From Polytrichum commune (Eukaryota; Streptophyta; Polytrichopsida; Polytrichales; Polytrichaceae): a DNA stretch of 64,000 nt. The translations under genes were made by a program, and so were the position numbers. The notes below the pieces were generated by a model. It was not told the origin of the DNA, ran no database searches, and worked only from the letters and a program-made list of their open reading frames with translations. How positions within the stretch are numbered: the stretch's first letter is position 1; the number at the start of each line of letters is the position of its first letter. The stretch covers positions 21,408,527 through 21,472,526 of the forward strand of contig OX485808.1 of assembly GCA_950295325.1 (NCBI GenBank). The letters are read 5' to 3'. Positions 47,060 through 58,789 of the stretch are shown piece by piece.

Positions 47060-49110
47060 GAGCTATGATGCGGGCTCACTAAACACAACGATTTGCACTT
47101 CCTTTCATCCAATCCATTAATCATCCGGATTTTCTATAAATCTCATGTCGCTATAAGTATCTTCTCTTTGTGTTCTGCTCCACTTTTTTTTCGTATAGAT
47201 TTTTCAAGCAATTTGCACTTCGTTAGCAACACAAGAGCTCCAGTTACTCAGCTACAAGCTGAAAACGGCAGCAAGCACGAGACGGCACAACCTTTCTTAG
47301 AATTAAATAAAACCAAAACTGTCTTAACTTGTTACAGACGCATTCTCTTCTCATCTAATGGAAAGCTCCGTATACACCATAAAACTCTTCCTATAGTTCT
47401 CATATTCTTCGCCTTCAAATTTAATCGAGCTTCTACTTCGTGACCAACACAGAAGCTACTAGTGCACACCAGGAGAACTTTCAGAACATGAACACAACCA
47501 ATTCTGTTTCTGTCCTCGTCAAGAAACACTCTCCTAATACAATCTAGCAATCATGCAGATACATCACAAAACTACGTCTGCCCGCCCCTGCCCGCTCACT
47601 ACAAACACTTGGAGCCTTCCCTTGTGGTTCTGTTAGCGTTTCCTCTGACTTCAAGAATTCTCTTAGCTTCCACTTTGTGACTCACGAGCAACACCGTACA
47701 AGCTAGTCCTACCGCACACAGCTACAACCTCAAAAAGTGGCAGCAGCAAGCACGAAAATCCAAAACCTTCCTTAAAGTGAACACAACTACATAGTTCTGT
47801 CCTATTCGTCAAGACACGCTCAATGAACGGGGAGAACCGACCGCTAGTTACAGATGAACCGGTTGAGTTTGAGAAATAACCGGTTCAAGTTCAAGACTAT
47901 AGGAAAATTACCGATAATATTTGAGGAAATTAGAGAATTTACCTCAAATGTATAAAGAATAACTGAAAGATGTCAACGTGTAACCGCTTAAAAACACTAG
48001 GATCCCGACCGCTTATCCCCAAAAATCTCCCCGGACACTCACACGCTCTCCCTTCTCTCATCCAATCTAGTAATCATCCATATTAGTGACATCACGACCG
48101 TCACTCTCCCGCTAAAAACACCTGGCTCCTTCCGCGGTCTGCTCTACTTTTCTTTGCCTCCAAGAACTCCCTCATGACCAATTAGGTTGTAGTAACTCAT
48201 CTCTATTACATGTGGGTAGCGTGTTGAAGAAGAGTGAACACATAAGACATTAACAACTCCACAGCTACCAGCTCAAACCTACCGAAAGAGAGCAACTTAG
48301 CACGAGAAGCATGAATCAACACACCGACGTCAAGATTGCGCTCAAACTTTTCTTGCAAATGTTCTCGAATAAGTAAAATCGCCTGTAATTCTATTAGTGA
48401 AATTTTCCTCTTAAAACCTCCTTAATTTGAAGTCACGACACGCTCTCCCCTCTCTCATCCAATCTATCCATCATCCAGATTAGTGACACCACGACCGTCA
48501 TTCTGCCCGCTACAAACACCTGGCTCCTAATTCCGCGATCTGCTCTACTTTTCTTTTGACTCCAAGAATTCTCTCATGACCAATACAGAAGCTACTACTC
48601 CACAACTACTAGCTCAAACCTGGCGACAGAGAGAAACCGAGCAGGAGAAGCATGGATTAACACACTGACGTCAAGATTGCGCTCAAGTTTTTCCTGCAAA
48701 TGTTCCCGAATATGTAAAATGGCCTGTAAAAAATTCACTAGTGAAATTGTTCTCTGAAAACGTTCCTTAATTTGAACACAACTAGTTCTCTCCTACTCCT
48801 CAGGACACACTCTCCCCTCTCTCATCCAACCTAGCCATCGTGACTCCCAGATTGCAACACGACCGTCACTCTGCCCGTTCCAAACACCTGGCTAATTCCG
48901 GACTCTGCTCCACTTTTTGGTTTGACTCCAAGAATATTCTGCCTTCCATAGTGTCATGACGAAGTCTGAACTACTCCAGTTACAACCTCACTCCCTGAAA
49001 GAGAGCAAACCAAGCACACTGACATGAAATTGTGTCCAAAAGTTTTCCCCGAATATGAAAAATCACCTGAGTTTATTCGTCATTGCGTGAATTTGTTCTC
49101 TTAATTACAG
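47060..49110. repeat. Degenerate ~370-400-bp tandem array upstream of the receptor kinase
   Basis: Units recur near 47085, 47510, 47805/48041, 48438 and 48805. Shared words include ACACGCTCTCCC, TCTCATCCAA, CGACCGTCA(C/T)TCT, AACACCTGGCTC, CTGCTC(T/C)ACTTTT and CTCCAAGAA. The 48.04 and 48.44 kb copies are the most alike. One unit is split by the element at 47822-48040. No coding frame spans the units. It occupies the region where the kinase promoter and leader are expected. Confidence 0.8.
47822..48040. mobile_element. 219-bp element of the AACCGG family, 8-bp target duplication
   Basis: It interrupts one unit of the tandem array and is flanked by ACACGCTC at 47814-47821 and 48041-48048; the uninterrupted array sequence appears in the next unit at 48438. 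It contains CGGGGAGAACCG near its left end, AACCGGTT internally and TTATCCCCAAAAATCTCC near its right end, as in the relative at 11309-11527. It is non-coding. Confidence 0.85.
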
Positions 49111-50341
49111 TACATGCTGTGATTCTCGTAAGACTCTCCAGGATTTAGATAAAAGAAAGGTACAACGTAGGAAGGCACGTGCGGCAGGCGCGTCAAAGGT
49201 ACTGTGCATATGGTGGAGGGCTTGTCTGCATGGCCGATGGCCATCATTGGCCGGGTGGGACCGCCGGGTGACCCGGCCCTTCACTGTGGATGCAGGGTGA
49301 CGGCTACCTTCTGGTAAGGTTCGGCCGAGGGCGCTAATAACTACCTACAGCCTCCAGATATCTCCAAAAGTGGGCCAGAGCTACTGTAGATTACTGGTGC
49401 TCTTTGAGGCTTTGCTCCCGGGTAAAGTTTCATGGCCCACTACACTAAACTTGAGACATCTACTTTAGTGTAGGTTGCACTAAATTAGATGTATTGTGCA
49501 CCATGGAGCAGGGTGAAAATGTAGAGAAACATTGTATAGTCCGGAATTTTTACTTATCCTAAATTGATCTTTGTATTCAGGTGAAAGATCCTCATTTATT
49601 ATAGCCGGAGTCCAGTTGAAACAACTATGCCAATTGGATTTGTTACTCATCGGCATTGTGGCCACACCCGATAAGCCCCTGAAAGTATATGACAAGGTCC
49701 ATCAAAAATCAATCTTGGATCTTATCAATTGTCCACGTGGGGCAAACTATGTAGTTGGAGGGTGGGGGTCAAGATGTTCTTGGAGGGGTTGTCATCGGTA
49801 AGCCGGAAATTGTATGGGCACCCTATTATGGTGGGGTGTTGGTCCAAAATATAGGTTTCAACACCTTCAAGTATTGGTTGACGCCGGGGATATTCAACTT
49901 CTTAACCACTCTCCCATCCAAGGTCATCAACATCATGCAAGGCTTTTGGCTTAGGACCATGCAAAGGGGACCTTGAATATGAACTATATGGTGGCCTAGG
50001 TGTTCTATGCTTTCATGGAATTCCATGGTTATCCACCATTTGGATTGAGCAATGTGAATGAAATGTCAACGACTAGGTCGAAGGTAGAAGAGCTTGCTCT
50101 TGATGCACATTGGGAATCTACCATAGTCCATGTTCTTGGGCATAGAGAAGGGAACCATTGGGTCCCTGGGACAATTCACACATTGAATTGGGACCCCGTT
50201 GAGGTCCTGAACCATGAACCATTGCTTAGCTGCCATGGGAAGGGTGGGCAAATTCGGGGGAGCTGTCACATCGTACTACATGTGATTCGGAGACAAGTGA
50301 GGGGGAGCACCAACACTACGCTTTATACATTGTTAGGATGA
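49111..50341. other. Region without a recognised gene; weak + strand frames
   Basis: Two + frames (49755-49976 and 50000-50341) have moderately gene-like composition and could be remnants of a transposon gene, but I recognise no motif. A CTACACTAAA / TTTAGTGTAG pair near 49441-49474 recalls the arm tips of MITE family 2. Confidence 0.4.
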
Positions 50342-50470
50342 GCGAGTGGGGGAAGCTATGTTATGCTAGGTCCATTTCACATATTATTCATGCAAATTGC
50401 TCATGAAGGGAAAGAAAGCATACAAGGGAGGAGAGAAACCAATTGTCACACAAGGCAATTTGAGAACATT

Positions 50471-50498
50471 ACACACACACACACACACACACACACAA
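50471..50498. repeat. (AC)n microsatellite
   Basis: About 14 uninterrupted AC dinucleotides. Confidence 0.95.
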
Positions 50499-53400
50499 TG
50501 AAAGAAAATGAATGTTTTCTTATTGAAATCTATTTGTACAATTGGTTCAATATCCGGTTTGAACAAGTAGTTCAAAACTTCCTAAGTTGCCTACTCCGAA
50601 ATTGATTTCGTGTGGTGAAGGCAACTTAAGGGTGACCTCACATAATAGACTCTCAGTAGTGGACATTGGGAGGAGTTAGGTGCGCAAAAATATGATACAA
50701 CTGCACACTAACCAGACATGACCAAGGAGGTTTTGAGCGCCCAATCCAAATTGTGAGGATTCAAGGAATTACCTTGTCTTGGTCATGTCCAACATGTGTC
50801 GAAGCCTCCATCATTTGCACCTTCACCAACACTATAAGCAACTTGCTCTACATAGGTGAGGATTGGGCCCTTGTCCCAAACCAATCTCTACATGCACATC
50901 ATGCATTGACTGAACAATTGATTTAGAATTAGAAATATCACCTGGACTTTGTGGACTTTCAACATCTAGGTCCATATCATCATCTGACGTAGTTGCATGT
51001 TCCTCATGCTCTTCCTCCAGTGGGGGTGGCCTCATGGTGCACTATAGAAGGGGGTTGGTTTATGTTGATCACTCAAAACTACTATGAAAAAGGTGGGGTG
51101 TTGCCTCCAACTGGGAGTGTGTCGCCTACACACTAAGGAAGTTTGGGACCAGAGAACTTTTGGGTGGCAACTTGAAACATGGATGGATCATCATCCTAGG
51201 GGCAAGGTGATTGGGGCATTAAGTGGGAGGGGGCCAAAAGTGTTGGGGTCCATGGGTCGTCCATCTGCTGCACGAGGGGATAAGAGTATGGATAGGGATA
51301 GGTGTGGTGAGAGATGTTGTAAGGGAGGTTGTTGCAACATGAAGGGTTGTTATGGGAATTGTTGCATTAGGAAGCACAGTGGTAGGTGCGGGAATGAGGT
51401 CAAGGGAGCAACCACCAATCCTTGAGCAAACATGCCTTGAATGATAAACGTGATGAGGGCTGCCTAGTCGATTTGAGGGTGGGCATTTTCCCTATCTAAG
51501 GTAAGGACCTTCAACTAGGCAACTTCTTCTTTCACCAAAAGTTCATCCATATTAGCAACCTTCTCCTAACAAAGCAAGTTGATCTTCCTCCTTGAGCCTA
51601 CTCTCATTTGTCTATTTCTCAATCAACACCTTTGGCTTGACCCTCATCATACTCGCAAAGGCTGCAGGGAAGGGGGGTTTGACCTAAGCCTCTTTGCCAA
51701 CTCCCGATCATCCTTGTCCTTGTTGAAGATGGCGGTTGTTTCTTCAGGGGCATAGTCATTTTAGAGTTTCTTCCCTTTCTCCTACTGCACTCCCGAAACG
51801 TAGCCATGGCGTTATTGGAGAACATATCCTTCTCATGGGGCACGTTCTTGCTAAGCTCATTCACAATGGTCGTCTTCTTCTTCTTCATGTTGTCTAACAG
51901 TTCCTTCATCGTGTAGTAGAATGGACATTAGCATTTTTGGTTTTGTAAACACAATCTTAGGATGATTCCAATATCTCTTGGTTGTTGGTGCAAGATGGAG
52001 GATGTATCTTGCCGCTCTCTCCATCTCTGTCTTATTGAGACCCTACAACATTAGGAAGAACTCCCTAACCACACGCTTCATCTCCTTGAATGTTGACGTC
52101 AAGCCAAAATGCCCTCCCCATGTTGGGGTCAATGAATTCCCCTACCGTAACACCATAGCAGGTTCGTTTATAAATAATTCCCAAAAAAAAAACGTAAAAA
52201 AACAGAAATTATAGGCAAAGAGAAACAAATAACTCTCAAATTATACTGTGATAAAAACGAAAAGACAGAAAATCAGGATTAGGGTAATGACTTAGGTTTA
52301 AACAAGTTGGGTCGCCATAACTGGATGAAAAACGCAATTAGAATGAAATTTCTGCACATCTTTCCCACCCTAAACACAAATGATTTTTAATCCAATAAAT
52401 GAGAAGACGAATTTCAAAAAAATCTATTTTTGGAACGCGAACCTTAATTTTTCAAAAAAATTAAATATTCGTGCGGCAGGTGGCGAACCTGCTATGGTGT
52501 TACGGTATCTCATGCTTCTCAAACACCACTTTTCACTTGTTCCACACAACGTCCAAAAAAATAATCTAGTAGATTTCTCCAACAAGGTCGATTATTTTTC
52601 TATGAGTGGTAGGCGTTATCAATGGAGTTGGACTTGTTAATCATCTGGTACTTGAAGTCTTGTGTGCAACAATAGAATGGATTAACCAAAAACAATTGCA
52701 TCCTTACATGGTCGGTTTGGATGGCAACGAAACTAGGAAAAAAAAAATTAAAAAATTGAAGCAAGAGGCAAGGGTGAGATTTTGGGCGTAATATTTAGGT
52801 CAATAGCATTCTAAACCATATATTCATATTTGGGTTTTAAATCTAGATATGATAAATAGTGTATGGCATGTTCACCCAAATTGCATTAAAAACAAAACAC
52901 ATCCACTTTATGTAAGTGGCATAAAGTGAAGGTTGTGATGGATCAAAAACATGTGTGAAATAGTCCCAAAACTTTTTAAAACAAATGGAGAAAGTTTGGT
53001 GGAAGAACCTATGTGGTAACATGCCAAGTCCAAGGTAATGTAGGTCCAACTCTTCTATAATAACGGTTATTAGAGTGTTCAAGTAACCATTATTCTACAT
53101 CGAAGTAAAGTATCATAAGGCTAAAGTATCATTATTCTTTGGTGGTCTAAGCCCCCTTACATATTGCCTTGCCATGAGTTTGAAACTCAAAAGTTGCATG
53201 GAATATAATAACTAAGGCACCCTATACCTAGTAACCAAAGAGAACTAATGCAACCTAGTCAGGATGAAACCATATTGGCAATGGATATAGAAATTGCGCA
53301 TAACCCATTGATAGATTTATTCAAAGTAAAGTCTTTTTGGACATTGGAACCATTATCATGACAATTTTATTCTTTGGTTTAGGGTTATGGGTTAAGTGCA

Positions 53401-55987
53401 TATCTGATAATGGATTCCAAACCAAATTAATGCGACACAAATTAGATTACATGTTAAGTAAAAGGTGCCTTAGTTGGATATTTATATCTTGGAAACCACT
53501 TCGCATATGGTATGAAACACAAAAGTAGTCCAAGATGATTGGCAAATTCATATTGTGCATGTAGCCATGATTGTCTCATAGTTTTTGGAACATATGTGAA
53601 ATTTTATTGCGGATCAGAACTTGAAAATTCTCATACTCATTATGTGGGCATACAGGTGCCTCCAATCATGTTTAGACTATTGAGCTTGTAATAGTTGGCA
53701 TGTTTCCACCATGTAGTTGAATCTCTTTTAACCCCTAAGCATCTAAGATGTCTAGCCTAGGCTTCTCCAAGAAAAAAATAGCACATAACTAAGCTACATA
53801 CTTTCATTTTTAGCTAATCATATAAAATGACCTACTATTTGAATAATTTAACACTTTGATGTTATTAAATATTTGAGTTCACATATGCAACCTGGGTGCC
53901 CTTGAATGCAAATACATACGTTGTATTTTGATTATCAATGTCTAGTATGAACATCTTTTAATTTCTCCTTGACATAAGACAATTATATATCAAGGTTTCA
54001 AACAAATATGTCTTTTGTGGGTTGATTCTTAAATCCACACCTAACCACGTACTAAGCAAATATGCTTGTCCATATTATTAATATGCTCAATTAAGGCTAT
54101 ACACCTCTTCAAATTACCGGTTATTCATCATAATATTTTTGGGTTTAGGAGTAATTTATTAATGCCAATAAAATCTTCACTTTGATGATGATTATTATGT
54201 TATTTATTTTTCATTTAATACATGTTTGGCCTTTCAAGTGCATTTGTTGTCATTCTCACATCATCTCAAGTAACCTTGAGCTGGACATTAGGGATCTAGT
54301 TATTGACTTAAACGTTTCAAAGACATTGGATTGCATACTCAAGATAAAATAACTATTAAACTTCCAAGCTAAATAGTGAACATAAATTATTCACTTTGGT
54401 AATGAATGAGAGTTTAATATAAATAAAACTCTCATATTATGAGGAGAGTGCCTACACCTTGATTTGTCTTGCAAATTGAAGTCAAGGCATGAATAATTGA
54501 CTAGGCCCATTTAACCGTTCACTAGGGTCATGTAATGGTAGCATAGATGAGGTATATTATTTATAAGCGAACATAATTAAAGTTTATGTGGTGCAGCTTC
54601 TAATTGGTTGCCTCATAAGAGCTTTGACAATTGTCGTAACCAAGGAGTAGCATTGAGATGAGCGATTTAAGGTTAACTTATAGATCACCTGTATGTAACC
54701 CTAGCAATTCCATATTCATGATTAAAAAAAATTATTGCATTATGTTTAGAATATGTTTCAGACTCTTCACAAGAAAAATAGTTCCCTGTTATGACTCTTC
54801 CGGAACATGTGCAATCTCACTTATTTTATTGGTTATAGATGCCTCAACCTTATCTTGTGGTAATGCATGTTTCATATCATAAGAAAATGAGCTTGGTGTG
54901 ATACATGAAGCAACTATGACCTAGTTTCCTCCATTATCTTGAGCACCTTGATTTATACCGGGTTAACCATTTAAGGCCCATGTCAAGCTTCAGGCACCTT
55001 TTGAGCTGCCTAGCTCGACCCCTCGACAGAACCCTTGCGGCAGAATCTTGCGGGTTGTCTCTGGTGTCTCGATCCTCTCTTCGGTGTCTCGATCCACCGC
55101 ACTCAACAACCTCTCGCTAGTATCACAGCTTACATAGTGTGGTTTGCGTTGCTCATTAGGGTTTGCAGGAAGCTCCATGGGATTATGTGAGCGTGCGTTG
55201 GAGGAGTTAGTAGTTCATTTTGACCCATTTTTTGCACATGGTGGAGCCGTAGTGGTGAGCTGAGAGCAGGTATTGAGACTTCTTGGTCTGCGGTTAGTGC
55301 TCAATAGAATGGCACTCAGTTGTTGCGGTGATCAATACGAGGTATATGGTTCATTGGTTTGTGATGTTGCGTTTGGTTTTGCCTAGACTTGTGCGATTTG
55401 CATCTGGATACCTTCCCTACATTGTCAAAAGGGCAAGGGAAAACAGTAATGTGGTTAGAATCAGAGGATTTCCACAGCCTGTGGGTTTCTCAAGAAGCAA
55501 GCCGGTTACATGTTGTGAGCTTTAGGTTTTTCTTTATTAATTTGAGGTATGTTCTGTAGATTCCTCTAAAATCATCGGTATGCTTTCTGAAGTCAAGGAG
55601 ATTGCCCACAATTCTGACGAGTGATATCTTGCTTAGGAATGGGCAGGGTGCCGAAACTATTCATTGAATTATTTCCATTGCTTCCGAACTCCTTATTCTC
55701 TGTAACCAAGTCTTCATAGTTTGGAAGTTTTAAGTCAGTGTTGTATGCGTGTTTCGTCATTTTGATGAAATGTTGTTGATCATGGTGAACAAAAAATGGG
55801 CAATTCAGTAGTGTGTATCCCTTTCTTTAGTTCAGTTTCCTTTTGATCCTTTCTCGTATCATTTTGTAATTTAGTCTGAGACCAGGTGGGTCTAGTGATG
55901 GGTTCAATAATATCTTGGTGGAGGCCAACCTTGAAAGGAAGGAGGCAGTTGCTCATCAACACTCATGAGCTTATATGGATTGTGTAG
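50499..55987. other. Long stretch without a recognised gene
   Basis: Short - strand frames at 50832-51035 (acidic) and 51619-51909 (lysine-rich) may be fragments of a mobile-element gene, but no family is recognised. A Cys/Gly-rich + frame at 51084-51425 has no matching motif. From 52 to 54.9 kb the DNA is AT-rich and featureless. The 54.99-55.18 kb - frame lacks any motif. Confidence 0.45.
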
Positions 55988-56155
55988 GTGAAGACTGTAG
56001 AACAGAATCCCTTAAAATTATATGTTACACGCGAAGATGACACTTTGATTGAAGCAGCCGTTGTCTTGGATGCCACAGGCCATTCAAGGCGGCTTGTGAA
56101 GAAGAACGAGCCTTTCGACACATGTTACCAAATTGCTTATGGTATTGTCGCCGAG
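55988..56155 (+). pseudogene. Lycopene-cyclase-like exon fragment (56 codons)
   Basis: Bounded by TGTGTAG before 55988 and GAG then GTAGAC after 56155, an exon-like unit of exactly 168 bases. The peptide includes AAVVLDATGHSRRLV and YQIAYGIVAEV, which resembles the conserved VVLDATG.SR and YQ.AYGI.AEVD segment of plant lycopene beta-cyclases (carotenoid ring formation in plastids). No flanking cyclase exons were found within about 1 kb on either side, so it reads as an isolated captured or relic exon. A gene with very long introns cannot be excluded. Confidence 0.65.
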
Positions 56156-57580
56156 GTAGACATTTCTTCCCTTCAAAAACACCTCTGGTTTTTTAAGTGC
56201 TACTTCTCCATGGGAATCGGATTTGTGTAAATATTGTTGTGATAATCAAGGTATGTGGCCCTATTGTTGGTACTTCAAACTCTAGACAATTGTGGCTTTT
56301 GGATCTGGTTGGGAATTGTGTCATCCTCTTAGCACTTCTGAATCACGAAGATTGTAAGATCAAGTTTCAGAGTCCGAGTTGAGATGCAAAAGTTAGATGA
56401 GTTCAAAGTGGAGGATTTGCTTTCTCTTTAAATGACCAAGATCTGAATGGTTGAAATTTTAATGTCAACATACCGTGTGTTCTTGATTATCATGATGAAC
56501 ATATCAGCTGTGAAAATGAGGACAAATTGCAATCCCTTTGAAATGAACTTGAAACATATAAAATTATTGTTTAATATTGAGGCTTTAATGAATCTCCTTT
56601 TATGCACAGTATTGATCCTGCAATGACTCCGCGGCTTGCAGGTTGAATGCATAAGGTGTAGTTAAAGGTCACCGAGTTTAAAGATCTTTTCTTTCAAGAT
56701 TTGATGCTTTCAGGGTTTGCGTAATTCAGGTATGGTCACCTCAAATTTTTGTTTGGTGCATTATGTTTATCAATTAGATGTGAATGGGACTATTTGATGC
56801 ATTATGTTAGTAAAAATGGGGTTAAATTAATATTAACTTGCACCCAATATTATCTTTCATTACATTTCGTTTTTTGTAAGGAAAAAATGAGTTCTCCAAA
56901 AACAATTTAGCTTCCTAGTATGCACTCTACACATTCAAAACATACATACATACATACATAGAAATGGTTATAAAATGCTTTTGTTTCAAAGCACATGCAA
57001 ATGCTTTCAAAATCTGTGTTAAAAAAATATAATTGCATACATACATGTAGCATTAGAACACAACCAACTAACGCTAATCACAAAAGTTTGTTTAGGGTTT
57101 ACACATTCAATTATGAAGCAATCTTTGTCATTGTCCAAGTTCAAGTGGTTAAAAACACTCAATACACAACATCCAACTTTTTATGCTTAAGTCTACACCC
57201 AAAAATTTTGGTGCAAAGACCCCAAGTGCCATTCATGATCCTCCAAGGTTATTACTTTCAAATCTTTCCTAAGTTTCTCTTCAGCTAGCAAATACCTAGC
57301 CATATCCTCAACACTTACCAATGTGGACTTTAGGTGAGATGCCATGTGGTCAATGCTCTCACCACTAACTCTTAGAACCAACAGGTGGAGGCAGTGGTCG
57401 GTTGAAGTCATCAAAGGAAGTAAGATCTTGGATTTTAACCTCCTCGGCTGAGCATTTTAAGAGTTTGCTGGGAGTTTAAAATAAAATCTAGGTCAACCAC
57501 ACGCATGTGCTTTTTGGATTCAAGGTTGGGTTCAACTAGTGGCATGACATATACATATGAAGAAACTCTATTGAGCCCCT
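56156..57580. other. Spacer with an ACAT microsatellite
   Basis: A short tetranucleotide repeat (ACAT)n lies near 56940-56961. No further cyclase exon or other gene is recognised. The CACTA element begins at 57581. Confidence 0.5.
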
Positions 57581-57689
57581 CACTATAAGAAAACGTTGTT
57601 TTTTTGGACATAAAAAAAAATGGCAAATCGCGTTCGCTTTGACATGGAAGTACTCCTCTAAGACGTCACCTAAAATCCGTTATGAAGGA

Positions 57690-58110
57690 CATGGCAAAAA
57701 CGCCCAATAAACATAAATAACATGCCGAATTTCAGCATGTTTTTATGTGACGTCATATAAAACGACATCTTCCATGCTCCCGACATAGGGGCACGTGGAG
57801 GGCACGTGGCCTCCACGTAGGCAAGTTTTAAGCGGGCAGTGCCACAACGGCAAGTTTTGCATTTGTTCCCTTGTTGACGTGGGGTGTCATGTGGACCCCC
57901 TTTAGAAATGATGTGGACCGCCAAACTGCTGACGTGGCTTTCGTTATCGCTGACGTGGGGTGTTACGTGGACCACCTTTGGAAATGATGTGGACCGCCAA
58001 ATTCTGACGTGGACATTGTGTTCTGTGAAGTTATATGTCTTATGCGCGATTTGGCAGACGTCCACTGGGACAGGGAAATGTCATGTGAAACACCTTGGTC
58101 AACGCGGATA
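57690..58110. repeat. CACTA subterminal repeats
   Basis: A 76-bp duplication begins at 57875 and 57951 (TGACGTGGGGTGT, then ATGATGTGGACCGCCAAA). The core word GACGTGG or its relatives ACGTGGA/CACGTGG occurs many times between 57790 and 58015 in both orientations. Such arrays are known binding sites for the accessory protein in En/Spm elements; that role here is inferred. Confidence 0.75.
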
Positions 58111-58789
58111 TTCAATTCGAAGGATTTTGGGTTTTGTACATTGTTATGTTTGACGGCCTATGTGACATAAGAACGTTTTCTGGGGCATCATGTTGGACAT
58201 TACATGTTTTTACGATGTGGTGGGAAAAACATAGCATGTGTGACGGTGAATTCTTGGAGACACCATCCCATTCATGAGAACATCGTTTTCAACATGGGCT
58301 TGAGTTGGTGTGGATGTTGGCCTGAAATACTCAATGACAATGCAGACACAGAGTCTAAGGGCTATTAGATCTACCAATTGTGAGGGGGTCATCTTTTAAG
58401 GCATCTACATGAATCAGCCTCAATGCCACGTGTTGCACATGGCCATTTAACAGACATAAAGGACGCAAGGAACAAATATTGTAGACCAAGGCGTTGCAAA
58501 ATATAAAAAGCATTGTATTGATTGAGTAAACATTTTGCGACCACATGGATGCTATTACATATCGGAAACTAGTCCACCAAAACTTAATGCTTGTTTGCAA
58601 TGTCAAAGTCTACAACGGCTATTGTAGTACTGCAAGGCTAGCTAAAACATGCTTGAGCCACTCCAAACTTCACGATAGGCATTACTGACGATGTCTCATT
58701 TCTTCCGTTGCGGCTGCGGTTTCGTACCACCCCCTACCTGCCACATCCCACCGCCATTCACAATACACCATGACATGTATTAGTGGGTT
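58111..58789. other. CACTA interior, 3' flank of the accessory gene
   Basis: No additional gene is recognised between the subterminal repeats and the stop codon of the accessory gene. Confidence 0.5.

Noticed and set aside
51084-51425. Cys/Gly-rich + frame as a small secreted or metallothionein-like protein
   Set aside because: No signal peptide, irregular Cys spacing and no splice or homology support.
54990-55178. - strand frame as part of a retrotransposon polyprotein
   Set aside because: No protease, integrase or reverse-transcriptase motif and no long terminal repeats nearby.
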